Notes: generated by a model from the letters alone, not told the origin. DNA of 64,000 nt from Gnetum montanum (GCA_015680685.1 MNCI01020684.1:121648-185647); one strand, 5' to 3'; numbered from the stretch's first letter, positions 21,421-34,272 are shown. A program made the numbers and translations.

Positions 21421-23290
21421 ACAAGCCTAGATAAAATCTTCAATAAAGCAAAATCTATGAAAATTTGAACAGATTTGATTATAAAGGCTTTTTGCAAAGG
21501 TGGTTTTCCCAATGCTTCCACTACCAATTATTTTCAATGATGTAACACCAAGATCCTCTTAATAGAGTCTCCATATATTATCCATAGCCCTAATTAGTGC
21601 TCTCTCTCTTCCAATTGTTTTTTCAAGAGTAGCAACCAATCCAACATCAAGTTGATCATGTATCTTGTTGACAATGATGCTACAAAGTTCATTGGTAAAA
21701 AGAAAAAGCAACAAAAAGAAACAAAAATCATTAATTTTTTGAATACTACTTGCCGCTGTAAAAAAAATTGGATAACATACTATAATTTGTGTGGGAAAGA
21801 GAAATCATAGAAGTAAAAACCCTATAATTTTTGTAAGGAATAACCAAATTCTATAGTATGTGATTCACCATAGAATTTATGCATGCATGAATTAAATTAC
21901 ATTTTATATATACATGAAGTAAATTACAATTATTTGCATTTTATTGAAAGATATGTAGTGCCACTTATCAGGAAAATTGGCTGCAAATCAAATATTCAAA
22001 ATAAAGATTTAAATTTAAAAACTAAGAAACTTAACCAAATGTATAACTGTTATATGACTCTTAAAAGTATGCTAAACAAACTTTAAAAAAATGCAATTCT
22101 TTGTCCATTAGGGCATAGGATCCTTTATTGCAAAAGCCACTTATATATCTATTTTTTTAAGTTACCTGTAAATCCCATTATATTACACTGTTTTAATCAA
22201 GATAGCATAGTGTATTACACTTACAAGCATAGAGCACGTATGACTTTATATATGTAAAAATACTAGTAAAGAATTAAAAAAAAAAAAAAAGATCTATGAT
22301 TCCTTTTTAATTCATTAAATCTAATTCATTAAGATTTAAATATGACATCGAAGGTAAGATTTTGCATTATTAATGTTGAGCACTCTTTTAATGAAATTTT
22401 CAACACTCATCAACCTTGTTAAAAAAAAATTTCTATATACCCTTTAAAACCTGTTAAGGACATGATATACCATTTCTACTTTCACTTCTACTTTTATTTT
22501 CTAATTTAATGGAAGTTGTGCAGTGCTTTATTTTGAAACGCTACCATAATTCACTGCCATCGAACCACTAACGCAGGCAAAGTTTCCTGCCAGAACAACA
22601 TACAATAGGCTAAGCAAATTCAACTAAACCTCTCCCACTTTGCCCTTGTATTCGCTTATTTTGAAATGTTTGTAGAGAGCATTCCTGCAGTTAACAGTGA
22701 CTTGCCTGGAGTACCTGTGTTTGTCGGTGAGTTTCTGAAATCCCAATCCCTGCCCAAAGTCTCGCTGTAAATTTCTAACATCACAGAGCTTGACATGACA
22801 TCACAGAAGACGGGAATCAACACAGATATTCCAATCTCGTATTTTTTTCAGCATCATCTCCAATTCCGTGAGACAACACACAGACTCTGCATATCCACTG
22901 TAAAATATGCGCACATACACCCTGGAACATNAATCTCGTATTTTTTTCAGCATCATCTCCAATTCCGTGAGACAACACNCATCTCGTATTTTTTTCAGCA
23001 TCATCTCCAATTCCGTGAGACAACACACAGACTCTGCATATCCACTGTAAAATATGCGCACATACACCCTGGAACATGCAATTGCTTCCTCAATGGCTTC
23101 AGGCAACCTCCCCCTACTCTGCAACTCTTCTCTATCCAAAAATACCGTGATGCCATTCAGCCTTAGCACATCGTACATGTGATAGGCTAAGGTACGCTTT
23201 GTATCAGGACCTCTGTGACTATGAACCCATCAAACTTCTTCATGTTTTTGTTACTGGTAGCCTCAAACTTGAGGATGATCCGAACCCGGA
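21421..23290 (-). pseudogene. TIR-NBS (TNL-type) disease-resistance gene remnant
   Basis: Two blocks on the minus strand. The TIR exon (about 23,290-22,610) has a FDGFI/SHRGPDTKRTLAYHMYDVL start, then LRLNGITVFLDREELQSRG, PEAIEEAIACSRVYVRIFYS, GYAESVCCLTELEMMLKKIR. The HRGPD form is the one I associate with conifer TNLs. A 1-nt deletion near 23,225 and another shift near 23,265 break the start. After a probable intron comes the beginning of NB-ARC (about 21,690-21,425), with the P-loop IIGSGSIGKTTFAKSLYNQI and SNFHRFCFIEDF. It then stops abruptly at retrotransposon RT sequence. The rest of NB-ARC and all LRRs are absent from the window. Such proteins are intracellular pathogen sensors; this copy is not functional. 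The TIR part is also disturbed by an assembly artefact (separate entry). Confidence 0.8.
22831..23078. repeat. TIR segment triplicated across single-N joins (assembly artefact)
   Basis: A 99-bp TIR segment (22,831-22,930) is repeated exactly at 22,980-23,078, with a 47-bp partial copy between (22,932-22,978). Isolated single N bases stand at 22,931 and 22,979. Perfect identity plus lone Ns at the joins points to overlapping contig ends not merged, rather than a biological tandem repeat. Confidence 0.85.
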
Positions 23291-24139
23291 TCCGGCTCTG
23301 AGTAAGGACCAACTTGCAGTTGCTGCAACTTGTTTGCTGGGAATTCGATCTCTGCTTTCTCCTCCTCGTCTTCTGTCCGGATTCTCTTGAATGCTTTCTC
23401 TCCCATGTTACAATACTTGAGCCACTTCATTATCCTGTTCTACCAAAGCCAGAGACAGGGAAAGCTGTGTATATTGAATCTGAAACTAGAAGTGAATGTG
23501 TGTATAGAATCTGGAACTGAGACCATATATTGCACAGAATGCAGCAGGATGCTAGGCAATATAGCAATCTCGATCCAGCTATTTCATCTGATGCAAACTT
23601 TCAGATTATAAAGGTAAAATTGCGTTGAAAAATAGCTGCTCTTTCTTTTGTAAGCTGGAAATCTCCTTCTAGAATTGCATCGCATATGAAGGCATAAAGA
23701 AAGAGTGAAAATCCAATGTAAGGTACACGAAAAGAATGTCCGCAGGAATTTCACCTGTCGCTGTACACTTACATGATATGCCGTTGAATTGACCACATTC
23801 CACATTCACAATCATCCGAAATTTAAATAAGATGTGGTTTACCAATAGAACAAAATGCTTTTAAGGTGCATGATAGCATGAAAGAAAGCCTTAACGCAGC
23901 AAATAACGGTTTCCGAATGAATTCAAATATCAAACTATTCTGAAAAGGTGTACTCAAAGTCTCGCTAAGCCTCTTTGATTTACCAATGGTTTGGATTTTC
24001 ACCTTGGTTGTAACTCTAATTTACTAAATTCTATGTAAGAAGACTACGAAATGGTTATTTAGCGACAAAATGGACCCACAGTCACTTTTAAAGTATAACC
24101 TTTTGAGAAAATCAACCAAATTTATAATTGTAATATTTC
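23291..24139. other. Upstream flank of the TIR remnant; no gene recognised
   Basis: The sequence next to the TIR block (to about 23,400) may encode a degenerate N-terminal extension (an EDEEEKAEIEF-like acidic stretch in minus sense). Beyond this I see only AT-rich sequence without coding or repeat signals. Confidence 0.5.
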
Positions 24140-25285
24140 ATTTATGTTTAACATACTTAAATGCCAGAAATTGTAGGAAAATGTCATTTTTAACTTCAAT
24201 GTTGTCTACATTGCTTGACAAAGACCCTATGCAACACACCCATAAAAAATAGTTGACAATTGCATAATAGAGTTGCTTTCTAGCATCCCAATCTAGAATA
24301 GATTCTTTATTAAGGGCAAATAAGACTTTCATACGAATAATTGACTCTTTGAGTAATGTATTAATCCTATTTGTAAATGCAATATCATTTTAATCCTATT
24401 TGTAGATGCAATATCATTCTAGGCCAAAATATTTATAAGAGGAGGTTATATCCACTTGCTTATTTCCTAGACTAAATTTGTATATCTTATTACATGGGAC
24501 AAATCATAATTTTAGTGTTATGTGCATTAACTTAAATTTTAAAATTCTAACAAAAATCATTAAGAGTACTAAGCATTTGTTGCAATCCTTTGTAGAGTTT
24601 AAAAATAACACAACATCATCATTATAAGTAGGAGTTTGAGAAGACTATTTCCAATTGTAATTGAAAATTGAATTGTTATTTTATGCATCCATTGTTCAAA
24701 TTCATCAATCAAAAGCCCAAAGAAAGTAGGATGAAAAGCATATCTTGTTTTACACTAATCTTACTTATTTGTAAACCAAATGCATAACTCTTTGTAAAGC
24801 TTTTGGATAGAAAATAGCAATGTGTTAGGAACTCCTAATTTTTCCAAACCCCTCAGTAACTTGTTGCAAATCAACAAACCATAGGTCTTAGAGAAGTCTA
24901 CAAAGCAAATAATTTTTTTCTTCTATGGACTTTTTGATCTATTAATAAGATATTTTAAAGTGATGAGAAGGTCATGATAAAATGTTGCCGCCTAAATTTT
25001 GCTTAAATTACCTATATCTTACTTTCTTCAACCCATCTTCCAAGCATAGATTCTAAAACAATGCCCAAAATCTTAGTAAAAATATTAGTAATTATAATTA
25101 GTCTATAATTATTAAGATCTTTTTTGTTCCCTTCACTAAAGAGCATAATTGTCTTATTGATGCATCATTTCTTTTTTAAGTCCACTTGCCCAACTAAATT
25201 TAACTTCTTCCAAATGACATTTCAAACTAATGTTGCTTTCCATTCAAGCATTTTTCCTAACAATTTGTTTACATCAAAAAACAAT
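24140..25285 (-). pseudogene. LINE reverse-transcriptase remnant (RTE-like)
   Basis: Minus strand, in order: LFSEGNKKDLNNYRLIIITN and ILGIVLESMLGRWVEESK (RT fingers, about 25,150-25,020); ICFVDFSKTYGLL-like block, the A-box 'FVDFxKAFD' (about 24,900); LGVPNTLLFSIQKLYKELCI; FHPTFFGLLIDEFEQWM (24,740-24,690); LLLIMMMLCYF at the YADD position (about 24,640-24,610), degenerate; then KVLFALNKESILDWDARKQL and LWVCCIGSLS (24,310-24,210), the C-terminal thumb block of this LINE type. Stops throughout. This is a non-LTR retrotransposon pol. The 5' end and the tail are not delimited. Confidence 0.7.
24366..24421. repeat. Tandem duplication of about 29 bp
   Basis: A unit around CCTATTTGTARATGCAATAT is present twice in a row with one or two differences, inside the LINE remnant. 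Confidence 0.75.
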
Positions 25286-26989
25286 TTTGATGTCAATTTT
25301 TTTATCCTATGCATTGTATGATTAAATGAAATGAATTGTTATGAAATTCTTCCATTTTAACATGACTGAATATTTTAACATAACTATGAAACAAAGTCTA
25401 AACTTTGAATATCTTTGAGAGAGAAATCATACTCCATTCTACTATTACTTTACTTTGAAACATAGATCATTTGGTTAAAAGTAGATAACTTGTGATTGCA
25501 CAATCCCAAGTTTGACTTCAAGGAATTTCAAAGAAATGTGTTATGTCAAGGCAATGCTAAAAATATACATTCAACTTACTAGTGGTTTAGCCCATGTGGA
25601 TGAATAAATGCATCAAAATAATGCTATAAAAAGAAAAAGAGAAGACTACAATCCTCTTAAACTCTTAGAATAAAAATTCATTACTTTATTATTTGATTAT
25701 TTTATTTTGGCCAAGAGGCCAACTACCAATTGTAAATTAGTAACGCTATATAATATTCTTTTCATAACACTCTAAGAGAGCCTCTTGGTAATACTAAATA
25801 ATATTTCATCCCTTACAAGACCTATTTTTCATCTATAACAAAACCCTTTTACACCGTTTCATAACTAAAATTTAATTTTGTTTGGTTTTGCATTGTATGT
25901 GCTTAGCTTTATATACTACCATTCTTGGCAATTTTATTGCATGTATCCTATTAGATTCATTAGAGAAACAAACTATACTATTGGGAATATATACCACATT
26001 TTTTATTTCTCTATTAAATAATTTTCAATACCAAAATGTGAAGAATTTGGTAAGGTTGCACATCTTTCTTTATGAGAACAAAAAAGATTCTCCCAACCAA
26101 ATTAGATATATATTATTAAATATATAACTAAGCTAGTTTATCACTAGTTATTCAAATTTTTTTAAGCCTCAAGAAAGCTATATTGCAACATTGGTACAAC
26201 TTCTAAATCTTAAAACTATCCTTCATGCAATTTTAATTACAACTACAAAATTTTAAAAATGTTATAATGTCATTCTATTATAATCCCTCTTTCAAATATT
26301 ATTAAAGTGTGGGGTGTCAGATCCTATATATATATAATAAAAATTTAGAGTACAAAACTAGATGAATATAGAGACAAGAAACTCAAAATCAACAAAAAGA
26401 AAATGCCTAATGGTGTTGGGAATGCCTTTTCAGGTTTTCATCCTTATAGCCAATCTTGAAAAGCCTTCCCTTTGGGGTAGGAAATTAGACATTTCATAAA
26501 AAGATTAAGATTAGGTAATAGGGGAGGAGGCCCCTACCGTGTGAATAGAATCAACATTATCAAAAGATATTATATTCATATCTTAACCAATAGTTGCAAA
26601 CAAATTTATAGTAGTTAAAATATCTTGAACATGTTGTCCATTTTACAGATTTGGCATGTAATTGCCAATATATAGATATCCTCTACATTTTTTATTACAA
26701 AGAACTATTTGAAAACTATCTGAATCAACAGCAGGTTTTCGTGAAACCTTAGATACACATATTTGTTTCCCATTAGTCATTAAAGAATTCTCCAAAATTG
26801 ATTTGATTGGTACATTTTGTTGAACATTAGTAAAAAAAAGGGGTGGATTAACTATTGAAATATCAATAGAAGAAATTGTTGCAAGATTTGCAACAGCATT
26901 GGTAAAAAAAACCTTACCAGAATCTACAACATTTGTGGAAGAAGCCTTATTAATGTTTATAGTAGCTTGGTGCTAACATACTTCTATAG
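25286..26989. other. AT-rich intergenic sequence between two LINE remnants
   Basis: No coding pattern recognised on either strand. Scattered short ORFs have AT-rich, low-information translations. A (TA)n-like run occurs near 26,322-26,337. It could hold decayed LINE endonuclease sequence but I cannot show it. Confidence 0.5.
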
Positions 26990-27430
26990 CCTTTTTTCAC
27001 AACATAAAAGGACATGAATTAAACATATGACCCTCTAAATGACAATATTGACATGGCTTTAAAAGATTGTAATAAACAACCTTCTACTCATAATCAATTT
27101 TGCCAGCATGCAAAAGAACTTCTCACTTAAGTGAAACAAAATCCACCTTAATCATACATCAAATTTTACAAAAACCACTAGTTGTAGCTGAAGGTTTCAA
27201 AATTGTTAATTGGCCTAATTCGAGAGAGAATATCTTTTTCAACTTTTTTAAAAATCAATGAAAAATTCAACAATTCAACAAAACAAAGAACTCTTTGAAA
27301 TTCAAAAGATGTTGGATTAAAAGAGGAATTCCACTTTTGAATAATTAATAAAGCATGACAATGATTGAAAAACCCAATATCAAAGGCCTTATAAACCATT
27401 GCCAAATCAACAAATTCTACCAACAAAAAT
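26990..27430 (-). pseudogene. LINE ORF1 remnant (DUF4283-like plus CCHC zinc knuckle)
   Basis: Minus strand from about 27,426: a segment LALVYKAFDIGFFNHCH-like, then WNSSFNPTSFEFQRVLCFVE (the 'PWxPxFNP...VWVRLxxLP' block of DUF4283), then a stretch ending in CQYCHLEGHMFNSCP (about 27,055-27,010), a CX2CX4HX4C zinc knuckle. This is the plan of plant L1-type ORF1, an RNA-binding chaperone. DUF4283 is not expected in RTE-type LINEs, so this is probably a separate insertion from the RT remnant to its left. Confidence 0.55.
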
Positions 27431-28838
27431 GAGTTTTATAGATAGCATGCATGGATAGCATGTAATCCTTGATCTTTCCAAACTAGAGTTAAATGACTTA
27501 AAAAACTTGAAAACATGCCTTCCAAAAATTTCGTAAATAATAGATTCATATAAATCATTTGGTAACTAGTAGAATGGAAAAGAAGCAATGGATCCACTTG
27601 AAGAATCACCTATTGAATCTAATCACATTGCATGTAATTCCAAATAGATTTGTGAGAAAAATATCAAATCTACTTTAAAAAATTAGATTCGCTAAAGCAA
27701 CATCCAATGATTTATATATTTTTCAAAATGTTATTAAAATATAACCTCTAAACACTACATTACAAAAAACAATTGTCAACATTTTTCTAATAAGTAGTTT
27801 GGTTTGCTTAAATTCCTTTCATCTTGTTGATCATTAAGATCCAAAAAAATAATCTCATTATGCTTGAAATCTTATTTTTATTAATATAATCACTTTTTAT
27901 TTGTTTAGAAAAAGGTGGTGTGGTTGGTTATCTCAATATCAAATACAAGTAAAAGATTACATGTTTGAGTCAAACTTCAAGGAATTGTCATGTTTTACCT
28001 ATGTTTTATACATCATTGATAAGATCTACAAGGGCACCTCACCCCAGACCCCTCACAGTCTGGTACAAGGTTCATCATGGCACAACACTAAAACTCTCCG
28101 GTCCTAACTACCTACATATCTACAACCATTGCAGAATCAAGGCCATGTAGTTCTCCAAGTGAGGGTAGTATGAAGAAAGCTTTGAAAGGGATGCAACATG
28201 AAGGAGTCCTACTGCTAGCTTGGTATCACTAAGGCGGGATGGGTTTTCTAACACTTGAGTGCCACCCAAGGGTGCCTCAAGGGTCCCCAAACCATGGGGA
28301 GAGTTGAGGAGAACCTCTACCCTAAGACATCTCTCACAATCAAGTATTGTATTAAATATATGTCCCATAACTAAAAAGGCTCACTTACCTTCAACGAATT
28401 AGATGCATTGAAACTTCGGCAGGTAAACCAAAGAATGGTTTTATTCCTTTCCAGCCGTTCCTTACCAGAGAACGAAAAATACAAGCATTGATACAACAGC
28501 CGAAAGATACCAAGAGCGGTATCATGACATGTAATTATAAGTATTCATGTACGTAAGTCACCAAAACAAGCCAACAATTTGATCATAATTGATGACCGAA
28601 TGATCTGTAAACAGTATCAGGGCAGGACTCAAAGAATTCCCTGTTAATTGCTAATGGTTAAAAAACAAAACCCAAAAAGATATAAACAAGGAGGGTATTT
28701 CAAAATGAATGGTTATGCACCTTACCTTTTAACTTATGAACACAGTCCTTTTGATGCTCTTCGGCAGTTTCAATGTCAAAGTGTAAGAAGCACAATCATC
28801 ACTCCAGCTACATTGACTACTCAAATAGTCATTCAAAT
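27431..28838. other. Downstream flank of the methyltransferase pseudogene; no gene recognised
   Basis: A minus-strand AATAAA at 28,439-28,444, about 400 bp past the stop codon at 28,839, could be its polyadenylation signal. A more GC-rich block at 28,030-28,340 looks different in composition from its surroundings but I cannot assign it. The rest is AT-rich without signals. Confidence 0.4.
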
Positions 28839-30009
28839 TCATGTACTTTCCCCATGTACAGAAGACGAAGGTCGAGATCTGATTTCCCAGAGCTCAATAT
28901 CGCTTCCCCGATCATATTTTTGAATATACTGATGTATTTTTGCAATATCAATCTGTTTTCCAATGAAGTAGGGCTCATCTATGCCTGCTCTCCTTGGAGT
29001 CAAGGAACCATCTAAAAGTTCAAGATATTAATCCTCAATAAAGCAAAAGCGGGAATGTTAAGGCATGATGCTTTGATTGTAAGTTACCTGGAGATTCAGG
29101 TGTTTCTTCAAAAAATGTGTGAAAGTAATCATATCCATGAGCAACAACATCAAGATCCTCCATGGTAAAATTGTACCGTTTTTCTAATGACAAGAACAGA
29201 ATCTGCAGTAGAGGTTTTGTAAGATTTAGGTGGGAAGAAACAGCTGAACGTAGAAATAAGTTAAAACCCACGTTTTTTGATTGAGCTGGCATTAATTTCT
29301 CTAGAATGCTAAAAAAAGGGCATAAGTCAAGTCTTTGCTGTAAATAACATCAGCAGCCAGAAATATATTGGCAGACTGCACTTTTTCAATGTCAGAAGAT
29401 GTCCAGCTATAGCTATTTTTGTCCCTTCACAGCCAGAAAAGATTCGGTTTAGGAAAAATTATAATATTCATACATTATACGCTTCACTGTGTTAAAATCA
29501 ACATAAAATGGGAGAAAGAAGCAAAAGATGTTGCCTGGTTGAGTATTCATCATCAGCAATTCTCTCTGGAGGCCATGAACCATTCCAATCCAACTGGCGT
29601 ACCAAGACTGAATCTTTATCGTATTTGAATGTATGAGAATTGAGCTCAATATTGCAGAAACAGTTTTCCAGAATACTATATTCATAGTCTGCAAAAGTTA
29701 ATCAAAAGACAAAGGGATGTTCAGCATTCCAAAAAAATGGACTAAAATTAAATGCCATAGTTTATGTCAGAACTCTCATACCTAAATTATAGAAAATACT
29801 TTGACATGAACATATATTCCTTCCATCTTTAGTTAAAATAACAACTTTCAAATGCATTGCCTCAATATACCACCAGCCAAATAGTGAAAACCATTTTACA
29901 GTTAATAAGATTTATTGTTTTTTTTTTCTCTCCAGTAATTGCTTGTATGTGTGAGAATTTAGAAGGAACCTTAACAGTGAAAAATGCAATTCATAGTTAT
30001 CAATTCCAT

Positions 30010-30135
30010 TATCCCTTATCACAATTTATGCACGTTGCTTAGCATTATGCAAACTAATCCTAGAGTCACTAAACCTTGTCATGGTTTCTCAACGTCACCC
30101 AAAAGCTTCTAGAACTTCTAAAAACTTCATCTATG
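30010..30135. repeat. Dispersed repeat copy 1 (partner at 39,510-39,650)
   Basis: AATCCTAGAGTCACTAAACC ... CTTCTAGAACTTCTAAAAAC is recognisably repeated, with many substitutions, at 39,565-39,630 in the same orientation on the other side of element E. Confidence 0.55.
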
Positions 30136-30272
30136 ACATTACCATAATATGCTAGCATTGCTATCTACATCTAACAAGAAACCCCTTAATGCCAATATCT
30201 AATAATTAACATGACGATAATATGCTAGCACTGCTATCAACATCTAACAAGGAACCCCTTAACACCAATATC
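30135..30272. repeat. Direct repeat of about 65 bp, two copies
   Basis: Copies at 30,135-30,201 and 30,208-30,272 share ATAATATGCTAGCA-TGCTAT and ACATCTAACAAG-AACCCCTT, with about 10% differences. Confidence 0.8.
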
Positions 30273-30879
30273 AGAGTGAAACTTTGAAACACACCACTAG
30301 AATCAAGACCCCTTTACCTCTACCCTACTTAAAGACATGCCACATCCATACAAACTCAAAGCAAGAAACAAATGTAGAAATATAACCTGAAGCCACCAAA
30401 AACCATTGTAGCAGACGCAAGCAAAGTACTTCAGGTTCTTTACCACGTAGTTAATAGGGCAAAAACCCAACAACTCAACAATTTCCCGTTCAACCAAGAT
30501 AGTAAGAGCTCATACAAGTTCAAGAGGTAGTCAAGAGGATCCAACTCGATTTTCTCAAACCTCAGACAATAACATGGTCACACTAGGCTCTACAAGTTTT
30601 ATAACTGCTACAGTAGGCTATGCAAAACATGTCAACTTTGATTTCTGCCTCTTTCTTGGTTCAAGTTTGAACATCCTTGTTGCATAGAACTACTTTTATG
30701 TGTTAGCAATTTACTAAGCCATTCCTTCTTTTTCCTTGAAGCATACTTCCACAAAAACATTGCCTTCTGTAGATAGCAATTTTTCTCATCCTGCAAACAA
30801 GCAGAAATTCTTTCATCTACATATCAAGAATCAAACTATCCTAGTACCCTTTTCTTCACCTTGAAAATCCAGCAAAGAA

Positions 30880-31150
30880 CTCCTGTATCCCAAATTCAGC
30901 AATGGGAAGAAAATTCCATTTACCACCGGTGAGCTGCAAAAATCTCCATTTTACCAACACCCCATAGGAAATTGCATCCTTCTTTCTGGTAGCAACCTAC
31001 AGGAAATTTTTTATCATGCTAATAGCAACATAAAAGAAAACTCTATCTTACCAACAACAATCTGCAGGAAAAACTCCATCTTGATTATGACCTAGAAGAA
31101 AACCTCATTCTACTACCCACAATCCCTAGGAAAATTTCATCCTGCAAAAC
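30880..31150. repeat. Degenerate tandem repeat, about 45-bp period
   Basis: Repeated variants of 'accaacaacaatctgcagga' followed by 'aaaattccatcct' occur about six times. The copies differ from one another, so the array is old. Confidence 0.5.
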
Positions 31151-31436
31151 ACATCTACAAATATTGTGTTGAATCTCAATTAAAAATCATTACATACCTA
31201 GTTGCAAACCTTGCAATGGGCACAAAATGTGTATCACCAAACATCTAGTCACAAAATATATGTTGAATGCTATATTCTATATTGATGCACATTATGTCAA
31301 TAGAAATATCTCCCCTTCCATAGATCATGCTTTTCCTTAGCCACAAAACAATCTCACCTCATGGCAACAATAGTAGAATAGAAAAAGGAAATTTTTATAA
31401 AAAATCCATAACATTCTAGCATAAATTTTTCCTTAT

Positions 31437-32263
31437 TGATGAGTGGCGAGGTACCCCTACACAACCATACGAATACAAGCGTAACACACGCGATTTGGTT
31501 GAACTCTGCAGACTAAGTGCCTACACGCCTTATGGAATAGTTAAGGTTAATTATTCATTATCTTTACAGACTTACTTGTAGTTGTCATAGTGTATGGTTA
31601 AGTAAGTCTGAGGTATGTGATTTTTATATCTTTTTATGTTTTATCTCCTATGCTAGTGAGGTGAAGGGTTGAAGAGATTAACTAACTACTCTAACTAACT
31701 AACTTAGTCTAAATTAACCTAGCGTCAACATCCGTTCCCACTTACCGTTCACACCCTGAACTAATGCAACTGTGGTTACCAAATGCTAATCGTTGCTGGG
31801 ATCACCACCCGTAACGCATGTGCTCGAAGCGGTCGTACTGAGGCACTTAACTAGGAGAGAAGGGTTGATAGAGATTTAATTCCTAATAAAGCATGTAAAT
31901 GGAAAGTAGTAAATAACAATAAATAAAATCCTAATTAGCCTATTCCATGCACTGAAAGGTTTATCCAGGAAGTTCATCTTTATTTCGGTACACAAACTTG
32001 TGTTCAGGTACAATGTCTACTGGAATAAAGATCCGTTCACTTTAGGACTCCTACTGCGGGCACATGGAAAATATTCTATCTCTAGAGTGATCAATCTACC
32101 AGAGTTTCCCTACTGTCTAGCCTAGGATGAGAAACAAGGGAGAGCCACCTCTTATTTATAGATATGACGACGCACCGCGATATCGAAGGGGAAGATGCGA
32201 TATCGTGTATGTGATATCATGAGGGATGCGATATCGCAACGGCCACGATATCGCATCCCATCA
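31437..32263 (-). repeat. 3' LTR of element E (827 bp)
   Basis: In minus sense it starts TGATGGGATGCGATATCG (32,263) and ends CGCCACTCATCA (31,437). GATATC palindromes occur five times within 32,175-32,255. TATA box (reverse complement of TATTTATAG) at about 32,153-32,161. AATAAAG signal near 32,030 in minus sense. Confidence 0.9.
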
Positions 32264-34272
32264 TACCCCCATGACTAAATGAAAACTCGTCCTCGAGTTC
32301 CTTACAATAATATCGGGAAGGTATGGGATTATTGACTCAAAATAAAACTAATGGGATGACATGTGAATGGATCATCATTACAAGACTCAACAAAACTGGT
32401 GTTCATGACAACAAGAGTGAACACCTTATTACATTGACAATAGGCCTCATTTGGCAGCTGAGAAAGAGAGAGAGAAAGAAGTGTTGCTGCTAACAACGCC
32501 AAGATTGCACTTTTCATTATCCATCTGTAAGCACACCATTGATCTTGCTCCTTGCATAGCTTCTTCCAACACTTCTCCATTCCAAATGTTCCTTCTAGAT
32601 CCCCTCCATTATCGTATGATTGTCATCTGCACACACAACACAATCTTATATTAGCAAGGGTAAATGAATTTCAATATAGTTGATAGCTTGCTTTGGTGAA
32701 AGGTCTATTGGTTAGGCTATGGTATGGCTGATACGGATCTGGAGATATAATATTGATGACTACCGAAGGTGTAGGGGTTAGGAGAAAATTGAAAAAAATT
32801 GGGGCTAGGAGAAAATCGAAAAAATTAGGCCCTGTACCCCCATGACTAATCGTGAACCTCCAGTAGCAATAGGATGGAGAAAGAAAAAGAATAAGAAATA
32901 AAGGTAAAAAGGGACAACTATGACATCGATGAAATGGATGTCAATATGGAAATGAACAAAATAAATTTGATTACAAAATGTTAGGGGAAAGAATTTAATT
33001 GGTGCACCAAAGAGGAATGTCAGTGGGTTCTCCCCAAAGCAAGCTCATGCCCTTAATGCCCTAACAAACCCACATTCAAAGAGTCTGTAGGCTCTGGGAA
33101 TGTCATTTGGAACAAGAGTTAAAGTCTTAACTGCAAGAATTTACCAAAAAGAAAACAGTGCATCAACTAAAATATACACTAATGATACAATCAACAATGA
33201 GGTGAATAATGGAAAGAAGGATGGAGAGAAGAGAATGTAATGGAATCCCAAGAATAAGGTGGTGTACAGCCCCTTGTGTGTTTCATGATTAATGTGACTT
33301 AGCAGGTCCCATTCCAAGTTCGGCCTCAACAAATCACTTCCAGTGACTTTGCATTAATGCATCTGGCTAAACCATCACCTTGAAGTAACAAGAATGCCTT
33401 CCCAAAGAGTCACCACCATTCTGACGAAACAAAGGAGGAGAGAATGGGAAGTGAGAAGGGCCTTAGTTAGAGGGAACCTTCTTATTTTTAGTTCCATAAC
33501 CAGTGCTTGTAGCCCAAGGGATAATTCCATCTAAGGGGTGTGCTTTGAATTCTCACTTTTTTTTCTCTATTTTTTTTGTGTTTTATATATTTATGCGTGA
33601 GAACCACACCATGTAAAGACTTGGTTATTTTTATTTGCTCAGTTTCCTGATGAATGGGTAACGTCGAAATGGTAGGAAAACTCAATAAGAAAACATCCAA
33701 GCACCCAAGAGAATGGCCAACAAAAAAGCATCAAGTTCCCTTGAAGTCACACCCTTTTCAATCCTTGAGTCCTTCCTTAGTTTGAGAAATGCCTAGTCAG
33801 CGATTGGTTAAATTTCTTATTAGAAAAGAACTGTACATTTCCAAGCTGAGAGAAACCATAGAAACTGGTGGATGAATGAATGAAGTGAACTCATTGCTTG
33901 CGATATCAAGAGAAACATACCTTAGTATAAACATTATGACTTAAAGGTAAAAACCAAACATTAGCAATCAATATGAAAACAGTTCATACCATCATGAAGA
34001 AAACTTATTAGGTGACAAACTTACAAGGTGGATAACACATGCACACACACACAAAAAATGAAAAAGTATAACGATGTTGAAAAAAAAACAAGAAGAGTTA
34101 AAGAAATTTGTAAAAAAAAAAAACAAGAAAAGTTAAAGACATTGTAAAACAAAAATGTGTAAGACAAAAACGTGTCAAACAAAAACATGTAAAACAAAAA
34201 TGTGTAAAACAAAAACGTGTAAAACAAAAATGGGTAAAAAAAATCTAAAAAGAACTGAGGGCCCCCAAATGA
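32264..34272 (-). other. Non-coding 3' spacer of element E
   Basis: It starts in sense with an ACAAAAA-type minisatellite and T-rich tract, then contains the superfamily block near 33,010-33,090 (GGGTTCTCCCCAAAGCAAGC), and ends with the PPT (TAGTCATGGGGGTA in minus sense, 32,264-32,277). Another AGTCATGGGGGTA-like site is at about 32,836-32,850. No X ORF is present between the conserved block and the PPT. Confidence 0.7.
34140..34245. repeat. 14-15 bp minisatellite in element E
   Basis: About seven copies of GTAAAACAAAAACGT-like units in tandem. On the other strand they give a meaningless FYTFL-repeat reading frame. The same position in elements A-C is also T/A-rich but not so clearly repeated. 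Confidence 0.8.

Noticed and set aside
22795-23166. Plus-strand 123-codon ORF over the TIR region
   Set aside because: Shadow of the minus-strand TIR exon, lengthened by the artefactual repeats.
28030-28340. Possible LTR or coding exon in a GC-richer block
   Set aside because: No terminal dinucleotide pair, target duplication or protein pattern could be shown.
34021-34227. 68-codon ORF of repeated FYTFL
   Set aside because: Translation of the ACAAAAA minisatellite.
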